From an uncultured Eubacteriales bacterium (GTDB taxonomy: Bacteria > Bacillota > Clostridia > Oscillospirales > CAG-272): a stretch of 39,547 bases of DNA. The notes beneath the pieces were generated by a model. It did no database searches, was not told the origin of the DNA, and saw only the letters and a list, made by a program, of their open reading frames with translations. Where the stretch lies: contig CATYXQ010000013.1 of the NCBI GenBank assembly GCA_958414825.1, positions 1 to 39,547 of the forward strand, given 5' to 3'. Every line of letters begins with the position of its first letter. Position 1 is the first letter of the stretch. The translations under genes were made by a program, and so were the position numbers. Positions 34,104 to 39,547 of the stretch are shown here, piece by piece.

Positions 34104-34146
34104 AAGGAAGTGAGGTACCGCTATCGGTATTTCACTTCCTTGTTTT
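34104..34146 (+). terminator. Terminator of the pyr operon
   Basis: A 10-bp perfect stem (34104-34113/34132-34141) with further pairing inside (GGTACCG with CGGTATT) is followed by GTTTT. It begins 2 nt after the pyrI stop. Confidence 0.8.
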
Positions 34147-34201
34147 ATCAAACGCTGAACACCCGCATAATTCTACCTTTACATAAACAATCAAAAAGTC
34201 A

Positions 34202-34228
34202 AAAAAATAAGCGGTCATATGACCGCTT
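34202..34228 (-). terminator. Terminator of rpmF
   Basis: A self-complementary AAGCGGTC-ATAT-GACCGCTT hairpin (34209-34228) has an A run to its left at 34201-34207, i.e. U7 on the minus strand, 14 nt after the rpmF stop. Confidence 0.75.
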
Positions 34229-34242
34229 CATTTTTCAAGTGC

Positions 34243-34425
34243 TTAAGCCTCTTTTTTTACGATTTCCTCGCCTTTGTAGTAACCGCATGCGCTGCATACG
34301 CGATGTGCACGGTTATACTCACCGCACTTCGGGCATTTGACCATCCCGGGAAGCACAAGCTTCCAAACATTCGAGCGTCTCTTGTCTCTGCGCGCCTTGG
34401 ACACTTTTCTCTTCGGTACTGCCAT
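34243..34425 (-). CDS. rpmF: 50S ribosomal protein L32
   Basis: This is a 60-residue ribosomal protein. It has the universal start MAVPKRKVSKARRDKRRSN, then a zinc ribbon with Cys31, Cys34, Cys44 and Cys47 (the zinc-binding C+ form). ATG 34425 was chosen from this conserved N-terminus and AGGAGG 9 nt upstream; a longer frame at 34452 is not supported. It follows yceD in the common yceD-rpmF order, 56 nt after it. plsX, which often follows, is absent and a terminator stands instead. Confidence 0.97.
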   Translation of the reverse strand: MAVPKRKVSKARRDKRRSNVWKLVLPGMVKCPKCGEYNRAHRVCSACGYYKGEEIVKKEA

Positions 34426-34481
34426 TAAAATACACCTCCTTGATAATGGCACTTTCGTGCTGCTCTTTATATTATAATATT

Positions 34482-35030
34482 TTATAACTCTTTCTTTTCG
34501 TCCCGCTCTGCTTCAAATTGCGCCAAAAGCTCGGCAAACGCAGGGTTGAACTCTGTCTTGGAACATCCGCAGTCCCCTTCGTTTAAATCTTTACCGCATC
34601 GCTGGCAAAGGCCGCGGCAATCTTCTTTACAAAGAATTCGCGGCGGAAATTCGATACCGAGAATCTCAATCAACTGCTCATCAATATCCAATTTACCGTT
34701 TACCGCTACGGCATAATCATCTTCTTTTTCTTCCGGGTATTCAATCGCTCCCTCTGGAACGACTGTCCGTTCAAAATTCATGGAAAATTCACCATGCACC
34801 GGTTTTGCACATCGTGCGCATACCGTTTTATACGGCAATGTAACGGCCAGACTCAAACGCATATAACCGGCGTTATCCGTAACATATCCCCGTACATTGC
34901 AGGCTTTGGGAAACTCTACCCCCGACAAATTTATCGAATGATCCTCTGCATTGATCTGCATATACAGCGGATATTCAAACTCCAGCCGATGTTTCTCTCC
35001 TGAAAGGAGAGCCGATATATCCAATACCAT
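34482..35030 (-). CDS. yceD: YceD/DUF177 family protein
   Basis: This 182-residue protein belongs to the DUF177 family found beside rpmF in most bacteria. A link to 23S rRNA metabolism has been reported for the family. It has a Cys-rich central and C-terminal part (VCARC, CKEDCRGLCQRCG, CGC), which could bind metal. The start at 35030 follows GGGAGG at short spacing (4 nt). The ATG at 35066 is less likely because it lies almost on the predicted transcription start (-10 at 35077-35072). It is co-transcribed with rpmF. Confidence 0.9.
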   Translation of the reverse strand: MVLDISALLSGEKHRLEFEYPLYMQINAEDHSINLSGVEFPKACNVRGYVTDNAGYMRLSLAVTLPYKTVCARCAKPVHGEFSMNFERTVVPEGAIEYPEEKEDDYAVAVNGKLDIDEQLIEILGIEFPPRILCKEDCRGLCQRCGKDLNEGDCGCSKTEFNPAFAELLAQFEAERDEKKEL

Positions 35031-35071
35031 AAATCCTCCCAAGCAGCAAACACAGGAATGCAACATATGAC

Positions 35072-35100
35072 ATTATACACCGTTCAAAAACGCTTGTCAA
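35072..35100 (-). promoter_or_regulatory. Consensus promoter of yceD-rpmF
   Basis: On the minus strand TTGACA (35100-35095) and TATAAT (35077-35072) are both perfect, with a 17-nt spacer. This is fitting for a ribosomal protein gene. Confidence 0.8.
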
Positions 35101-35158
35101 GAAAAATGCACAAGAAATTCAATAGTTTTTTGTTTTTTTGACCAAAGTCAGAAATCAT

Positions 35159-35187
35159 TTGACAGAACGCGCCCTGTGTTATATAAT
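35159..35187 (+). promoter_or_regulatory. Consensus promoter of the unknown membrane-anchored protein
   Basis: TTGACA (35159-35164) and TATAAT (35182-35187) are separated by 17 nt, divergent from the yceD promoter 58 nt away. Confidence 0.8.
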
Positions 35188-35214
35188 GATATCATTCCAA
35201 ATGCGGAGGCTGTA

Positions 35215-35811
35215 ATGTTCAATAAAATTTTTAAATGGTTTGCCGTCGCTGTCATCATAACAGTTTGCGGATTCTTATTTTTCCGAATCTATACGCTGAA
35301 TCATTATCCGTCCGAAGCAAAGGGGGTTATATGGACTGATTCCCTGCGCGAAGATTATGCAGACGGACAAATCTATGCTCTGAGTTGGGAACCGGTCGTT
35401 GCATATGACCGTGCCGGCTACTTTTTCTCTCATCAACCAATCTATTTTCCGGACAGCCGCACGCTGATCGTTACAGTTCGTTATAACAACGCTTTGCCCG
35501 AAACGCTCGGTATGAAGGCAGATGATCCGCTGAAACTGAATGTTTCACTGTATGCGGACGGCACTGAGCGCATACAGTCCGACATATACAACGAACATAC
35601 GGCTTACGGAATCTACACGTACAGGCGCTATGTGTTTGAAAGCGTCGATCTTGATCGTTATTCAAATCTATATTTAGACATCTACACCGAAAACGACGGC
35701 GCTCCGGATTTTACAAAAGCGCCGCTGAGCAGCTTGGAAATCTACCGTACAGAAATACCGCGAAAAGAATACAAATTGACTGCAAAAGATAAACATGCAG
35801 CCGCCCGATAA
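35215..35811 (+). CDS. Unknown membrane-anchored extracytoplasmic protein
   Basis: This 198-residue protein has one N-terminal membrane helix (about 7-24) with basic residues before it and no lipobox. A soluble, Tyr- and Asp-rich domain outside the membrane follows, with beta-strand character (TLIVTVRYNNAL, YTYRRYVFES). I do not recognise the family. The start at 35215 follows GGAGG by 5 nt; an upstream ATG at 35176 lies in the promoter. It has a perfect consensus promoter and a strong terminator, so it is a single, well-expressed gene. A cell-surface or secretion-related role is only a guess. Confidence 0.75.
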   Translation: MFNKIFKWFAVAVIITVCGFLFFRIYTLNHYPSEAKGVIWTDSLREDYADGQIYALSWEPVVAYDRAGYFFSHQPIYFPDSRTLIVTVRYNNALPETLGMKADDPLKLNVSLYADGTERIQSDIYNEHTAYGIYTYRRYVFESVDLDRYSNLYLDIYTENDGAPDFTKAPLSSLEIYRTEIPRKEYKLTAKDKHAAAR

Positions 35812-35821
35812 TTGTTTTCTT

Positions 35822-35853
35822 AAATAAAACCGTCCCTCGGGACGGTTTTATTT
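35822..35853. terminator. Bidirectional terminator between two convergent genes
   Basis: Perfect 14-bp arms (35822-35835/35840-35853) with a CTCG loop are followed by T's on the plus strand and have A-rich sequence on the other side. It serves the unknown plus-strand gene and the leftward copper operon. Confidence 0.85.
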
Positions 35854-36525
35854 TTACTCGGCGATACGCAATTCCCGCATATAAAAACTGCCGTCCTCAC
35901 GCTTTATCAACAAAAGATCGTATCGATCAGATGAAATTTCGCCCATCTTATTATGGAAGCTGCAAACATAAGTGTTTTCAGTTTCGTACAGCGATTCGAT
36001 AACCACTTCCGACCGGCTATCTACGCCAATCCCAACCGAAACATATGCATCCACCCGTTCAAGATACGTAAACAGAGGAGTGGATACATTATCAACGCTA
36101 TCCGAACCGCCAAAATACCGATATACGGTACTCTCAAAATCCACGGCAGGAATTATCGTTTTGATTTCATAGCCGGGATAAGCTGCTTTGGTCTCATCAA
36201 TCAACTCCATGTTCGCACTGTATTTTGCATAATTGCGCGATAAAATGAAGCATAAGATTCCATCCCGGTAAAGATTTGCCGCCTCAGCCGGCGTATTAAA
36301 TTCGCTGAGAAAGGGCGTATTTTGAAACATGATCGAGATCATTTCCTCGATCGTACCGGCAACCTCCCCATCTGTTTCGAGTTGCCGTATGACCGGTTCG
36401 GCGGTATAGTCGTGCATATCAATTCCAAGCATATCGTAGAATCCACAGCTGTTTAAAAAGAATACGCACACCGCCAAAGCGCAGAAAATACGAATCAAAA
36501 CAACAATTTGCTTACACGCGCTCAA
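35854..36525 (-). CDS. Putative lipoprotein coupled to the copper ATPase
   Basis: This 223-residue protein has an N-terminal signal with lipobox LNSC and lipidated Cys27, so it should be anchored outside the membrane. The mature domain has no motif I recognise and no Cys/Met/His cluster typical of copper carriers. The start is a TTG at 36525, overlapping the last 14 nt of the ATPase gene, with only a weak AAGG ribosome site. Translation probably depends on ribosomes finishing the ATPase. The tight coupling suggests a linked role in copper handling at the surface, but the sequence alone does not show it. Confidence 0.75.
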   Translation of the reverse strand: MSACKQIVVLIRIFCALAVCVFFLNSCGFYDMLGIDMHDYTAEPVIRQLETDGEVAGTIEEMISIMFQNTPFLSEFNTPAEAANLYRDGILCFILSRNYAKYSANMELIDETKAAYPGYEIKTIIPAVDFESTVYRYFGGSDSVDNVSTPLFTYLERVDAYVSVGIGVDSRSEVVIESLYETENTYVCSFHNKMGEISSDRYDLLLIKREDGSFYMRELRIAE

Positions 36526-38992
36526 GAGAAATTACCTTATAACCCGCTTCGGTTACGGCATCTGTAAGTCTCGTGTCTTCAAGCGCTGCGGGACATTTAA
36601 TCCGAGCCTGTCCGTTTTCCAGATCAATTTTCGCAGAAACCCCGGAAATGGACTCCAGCGCCGCCTTAACACGTGAACTGCAGTGCGAGCAGGACATTCC
36701 GTCGATCCGCATAGTATAATTTACTTTTCCGAACATATCGTCATTCTCCTCTTTCGCAATAAATTTCGGTGGTGAAAAACGGCGCAGTCTCAGCGAATTG
36801 GCGACAACCGATACAGATGATAAACTCATTGCCGCCGCCGCAATCATCGGTGTAATGGCAATCCCAAACGAGCGGTATAGTACACCGGCGGCAATCGGGA
36901 TACAAATGCTGTTATAAATCAATGCCCAAAACAAATTTTCTTTAATAATCCGCAACGCTCTGCGTCCAAGAAGAATAGACGCAAGCGCCTCAGTCAGCGA
37001 ATTGCGTGCCAGAACCACATCCGCAGAACCGATCGCAACATCGGTGCCGCCTCCCACCGCCGCACCGACATCAGCCGCAGTCAGCGCCGGCGCGTCGTTG
37101 ATTCCATCGCCCACCATCATAACTTTTATTTTATCATCTTTTTTGAGTTCTTGCAAGACTTTTTCCTTTTCATCCGGCAAAAGTCCCGCATAATATGCAT
37201 CTACGCCAACCGTACGAGCCACAGCTGACGCTGCATCTTCACCGTCTCCCGTCAACATCACGGTTTGAATCCCGTGCTTTTTCATTTCTCCGACGGCAAA
37301 CGCCGAGTCTGCTTTAATTTTATCTCCAAGAAGCAAAACACCGGCGAATGTTCCGCCCACCGCCGCATATATCGGGGTTTTTCCGTTAAATTCAATTTTC
37401 TCCACGGCTTCCGGGATGCGAATCCCTTGTTCCTGCATCAGTTTTTTGTTGCCCAGTATACAAGCTGTATTTTCAACCGTTGCCATCGCGCCACGACCGC
37501 GAAGTTCTTCAAATTCGGTTGCCTCAGGAAGTTGAAGCTCCAATTTATCCGCTGCTGCTACAACTGCAGCCGCTAACGGGTGAGACGAAAATCTCTCTAC
37601 GGCGGCAGCCTTTGCAAGCAGCGTTTGTTTATCTGCATCTACAGAATATAAATCATATAGAACAGGACTTCCCTCGGTTACGGTTCCGGTTTTATCCAAA
37701 GCTACCGTGTTAATGCTCCCAAGAGCTTCAAGAGAAGCTGCGCTTTTAATCAAAATACCGTTAGCCGCTCCTGTTCCGGTTGCTACCATAATTGCTGTGG
37801 GAGTCGCAAGCCCAAGCGCACACGGGCATGAAATAACCAGAACATTAATGGCAAATTCAAGCGCACGTGAAATTCCTTCTCCCAGAAATACCCAAACTGT
37901 AAAACAGATCAGTGCAATAAGCATGACCGCAGGAACAAAAATAGCGCTGACCCGATCTGCAACTTTCGCAATGGGCGCTTTGGAAGCGGCCGCTTCTTCG
38001 ACCATTGCAATAATGCGAGAAAGCGTTGTATCTTTTCCGACCTTTTCCGCGCGCAGCTTTATAAAACCATCCAAAAGCACGGCAGCAGCCGGAACCGTGT
38101 CCCCGATCTCGATGTCTACCGGCATACTTTCACCGGTGACGGCCGAATTATCTACCGCACCGCCGCCCGCATCCACAACACCATCTACGGCTACTCGCTC
38201 GCCTGCACGAACAATGACAATATCCCCAACCGTAAGATCGGATACCGAAACCGTTATCTCCTGTCCATCACGCTCAACCGACGCCATATTCGGCGCCAGT
38301 TTGGTAAGCGCATCAATTGCCTGCTTTGTTTTACCTTTGGCACGTCCTTCAAGCATTTTTCCGAGCGTAACCAACGCCAAAATCATCGCCGCAGATTCAA
38401 AATACAACCCCATTGCATACTCGTGAGCTGCATACATATCTCCGCTCCGAACAGCACCGAATATCAAAGCAGTATAAACCATTCCGTGTACAGCCGCGGC
38501 GCCCGAACCGATTGCCACAAGCGTATCCATGTTCGGAGACAAATGCAAAAGCGCCAAAATTCCACCGCGAAAAATATTTGCACTCACCACCAAAACCGGA
38601 ATCAACAGTATAAACTGCGTCAGTGCAAAAGCGCCGGGATGCTGATTCATATCAAGAAAATTTGGCAACGGCAGCCCAATCATATGCCCCATTGAAACAT
38701 ACATCAAAAGTGCTGCGAAGATCAACGATACTATAAGCCTGATGTACATTTTGCTGTTATCAACTTTTATTTCTTCCCCGGTATGCAAGCTGCATTTATA
38801 ACCGCTTTTGACAACCGCTTGCACAATTTTGTTCTGTGTCAGAATATTTTCATCGTATACTACAGTCATACTGTTGGTCAGCAAACTGACGGACGCTTCA
38901 GAAACGCCTTGAAGCGGTCGCACCGCTTTTTCCACATGCGCGGAACATGCCGCGCAACTCATACCCCCGATGTCAAAAGTTTCTTTCTTCAT
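36512..38992 (-). CDS. copA: Copper-translocating P1B-type ATPase with N- and C-terminal metal-binding domains
   Basis: This 826-residue ATPase most likely exports Cu(I). It has an N-terminal HMA domain (Cys13 and Cys16 in MSCAAC) and then eight predicted membrane helices. The ion-site motif is CPC at Cys389-Pro-Cys391, and TGES lies near 286-289. The phosphorylated Asp433 is in ALDKTGT, followed by the SSHPL motif and GDGINDAPALTAADVG. A second HMA domain follows the last helices (about 753-826, Cys768 and Cys771 in MSCSHC). A C-terminal HMA is unusual and looks like a CopZ chaperone joined to the pump. ATG 38992 has GAGG 7 nt upstream. It is the first gene of an operon with the lipoprotein. 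No copY, csoR or cueR gene is seen. Confidence 0.94.
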   Translation of the reverse strand: MKKETFDIGGMSCAACSAHVEKAVRPLQGVSEASVSLLTNSMTVVYDENILTQNKIVQAVVKSGYKCSLHTGEEIKVDNSKMYIRLIVSLIFAALLMYVSMGHMIGLPLPNFLDMNQHPGAFALTQFILLIPVLVVSANIFRGGILALLHLSPNMDTLVAIGSGAAAVHGMVYTALIFGAVRSGDMYAAHEYAMGLYFESAAMILALVTLGKMLEGRAKGKTKQAIDALTKLAPNMASVERDGQEITVSVSDLTVGDIVIVRAGERVAVDGVVDAGGGAVDNSAVTGESMPVDIEIGDTVPAAAVLLDGFIKLRAEKVGKDTTLSRIIAMVEEAAASKAPIAKVADRVSAIFVPAVMLIALICFTVWVFLGEGISRALEFAINVLVISCPCALGLATPTAIMVATGTGAANGILIKSAASLEALGSINTVALDKTGTVTEGSPVLYDLYSVDADKQTLLAKAAAVERFSSHPLAAAVVAAADKLELQLPEATEFEELRGRGAMATVENTACILGNKKLMQEQGIRIPEAVEKIEFNGKTPIYAAVGGTFAGVLLLGDKIKADSAFAVGEMKKHGIQTVMLTGDGEDAASAVARTVGVDAYYAGLLPDEKEKVLQELKKDDKIKVMMVGDGINDAPALTAADVGAAVGGGTDVAIGSADVVLARNSLTEALASILLGRRALRIIKENLFWALIYNSICIPIAAGVLYRSFGIAITPMIAAAAMSLSSVSVVANSLRLRRFSPPKFIAKEENDDMFGKVNYTMRIDGMSCSHCSSRVKAALESISGVSAKIDLENGQARIKCPAALEDTRLTDAVTEAGYKVISLERV
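36736..36751 (-). promoter_or_regulatory. Internal ribosome site and ATG before the C-terminal HMA domain of copA
   Basis: Inside copA, GAGGAG (36751-36746 on the minus strand) lies 9 nt before an in-frame ATG at 36736. Starting there would give a free 74-residue MFGKVNYTMRIDGMSCSHC-type protein, the size of a CopZ copper chaperone. Confidence 0.45.
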
Positions 38993-39024
38993 TTGTTCGC
39001 CTCTACAAACCTATTTTCGTGCTT

Positions 39025-39053
39025 ATTTTAATTCATATCCTACAATCTGTCAA
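39025..39053 (-). promoter_or_regulatory. Promoter of the copA operon
   Basis: On the minus strand TTGACA (39053-39048) and TAAAAT (39030-39025) are spaced by 17 nt, about 30 nt upstream of copA. I see no clear copper-operator palindrome overlapping it. Confidence 0.7.
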
Positions 39054-39134
39054 CCCATTTTCGGATAGTATTTCCGATTTTTAGAAAAATATGAAGCAGT
39101 TTACAAAAAATCTTTTATGAAAGAAAAAATTTTC

Positions 39135-39163
39135 TTGACTTTCGGAATAGCATTTGCTATAAT
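39135..39163 (+). promoter_or_regulatory. Promoter of the tRNA pair
   Basis: TTGACT (39135-39140) and TATAAT (39158-39163) have a 17-nt spacer, about 45 nt before tRNA-Pro. Confidence 0.75.
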
Positions 39164-39213
39164 ATGCGATGCAGGGTGATCGTGGCGGCGCCCGGTCTTC
39201 GACCGAAGTATTC

Positions 39214-39289
39214 CGGGATGTAGCGCAGTTGGTAGCGCGCCTGCTTTGGGAGCAGGATGTCGCAGGTTCAAATCCTGTCATTCCGACCA
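39214..39289 (+). tRNA. tRNA-Pro (anticodon TGG)
   Basis: A complete cloverleaf with a 7-bp acceptor stem (CGGGATG with CATTCCG, one G-U pair). The anticodon stem CCTGC/GCAGG carries loop TTTGGGA, giving anticodon TGG. The T-loop is GGTTCAAATCC, and a genomic CCA is at 39287-39289. Confidence 0.97.
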
Positions 39290-39328
39290 TCATCAGCGCC
39301 GCCCGACGGCGCCCGCTTTATTAAATTT

Positions 39329-39404
39329 GGGCTTGTAGCTCAGTTGGGAGAGCGCTGCGTTCGCAACGCAGAGGTCATGGGTTCGAATCCCACCAGGTCC
39401 ACCA
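39329..39404 (+). tRNA. tRNA-Ala (anticodon CGC)
   Basis: A complete cloverleaf: acceptor GGGCTTG/CAGGTCC, D-loop AGCTCAGTTGGGAGAGC-type, anticodon stem CTGCG/CGCAG with loop TTCGCAA (anticodon CGC), T-loop GGTTCGAATCC and an encoded CCA. It lies 39 nt after tRNA-Pro and is probably on the same transcript. Confidence 0.96.
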
Positions 39405-39419
39405 ATTTTATAGCTGATC

Positions 39420-39460
39420 GAACCCGTAATGTGAAGCTTTTTGTTTTACCTTACGGGTTC
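39420..39460 (+). terminator. Hairpin after the tRNA pair
   Basis: Perfect 10-bp arms (39420-39429/39451-39460) have a 21-nt loop and only a weak T-rich stretch after them. It is either a tRNA-operon terminator or part of the mobile-element end that follows. Confidence 0.45.
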
Positions 39461-39484
39461 GTTCTTGTTGTACCCGCTGAAATG

Positions 39485-39543
39485 CTCCACCAGGAGTCAC
39501 AACCACCGGCTAAGCCGGAGGCTTGAATAAGCCCTAGAAGGGC
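39485..39543. repeat. Cluster of four small hairpins, possible IS200/IS605-type end
   Basis: Four short stems lie side by side: CTCC/GGAG (39485-39496), CCGGC/GCCGG (39506-39518), GGCTT/AAGCC (39520-39533) and GCCC/GGGC (39531-39543). Dense subterminal hairpins of this kind mark the ends of IS200/IS605 elements and their associated RNA. The window stops here, so the call is tentative. Confidence 0.3.
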
Positions 39544-39547
39544 ATTT

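Noticed and set aside
39081..39526. Open frames on both strands across the tRNA genes
   Set aside because: They are translations of tRNA-Pro and tRNA-Ala (the familiar 'GLVAQLGERCVRNAEVMGSNPTRST' and 'MVGMTGFEPATSCSQSRRATNCATS' artefacts, shortened here) and not protein genes.

Overview
This window looks like chromosome from an anaerobic, Gram-positive Clostridia-type bacterium, probably a gut or fibre-degrading member of the Oscillospiraceae/Ruminococcaceae group. The placement is inferred from several things: strong GGAGG ribosome sites, a type I dockerin, a PyrK-type dihydroorotate dehydrogenase together with PyrI, a four-cysteine L32, and near-consensus TTGACA-17-TATAAT promoters. I cannot name a species.

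Layout. (1) Bases 1-2043 are the right end of an integrated mobile element: the tail of one gene, a small cargo ORF and an intact large serine recombinase, closed by a long hairpin terminator. (2) Bases 2106-5335 read leftward: an acyltransferase-fold protein that has lost its catalytic histidine, a 6-phosphogluconolactonase-type beta-propeller, and aldose 1-epimerase. (3) Bases 5447-9274 read rightward: ComEC and IMP dehydrogenase (guaB). (4) Bases 9351-16738 are a glycan-utilisation locus. It holds a cytoplasmic GH3 glycosidase and a secreted 1384-residue GH3 with permuted domain order, carbohydrate-binding module, GLUG repeats and dockerin. A divergent AraC regulator shares an inverted-repeat promoter region with them. 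(5) Bases 16772-18833 encode two coupled CobW-type GTPases, one His-rich and one fused to a YcgQ-like domain, probably metal handling.

(6) Bases 18890-28143 are a complete high-affinity potassium system. Two tiny membrane proteins precede kdpF-A-B-C, and kdpD-E follow with their own promoter. A repeated element (TTAAG, gap, ATAAAG) lies in front of each transcription unit and is a candidate KdpE site. Directly against the end of kdpE lies a decayed serine recombinase fragment, so the kdp cluster may be an old island. (7) Bases 28406-34146 are the pyrimidine operon pyrC-K-D-F-E-B-I. It has a consensus promoter and a leader with mutually exclusive antiterminator and terminator hairpins. Only carAB is missing for UMP synthesis. 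(8) Bases 34202-35100 carry yceD-rpmF. (9) Bases 35159-39053 carry an unknown membrane-anchored protein, and a copper ATPase operon with a translationally coupled lipoprotein. The ATPase has a C-terminal metal-binding domain with its own internal ribosome site and ATG. (10) Bases 39135-39404 carry tRNA-Pro(TGG) and tRNA-Ala(CGC). A cluster of small hairpins at the right edge resembles an IS200/IS605-type end.

The most unusual items are the permuted GH3-GLUG-dockerin enzyme with its divergent regulator, the kdp island with its candidate regulon sites and recombinase relic, the CobW-YcgQ fusion, and the possible free CopZ-like product made from inside copA. Assignments rest on reading motifs by eye; no database search was run.
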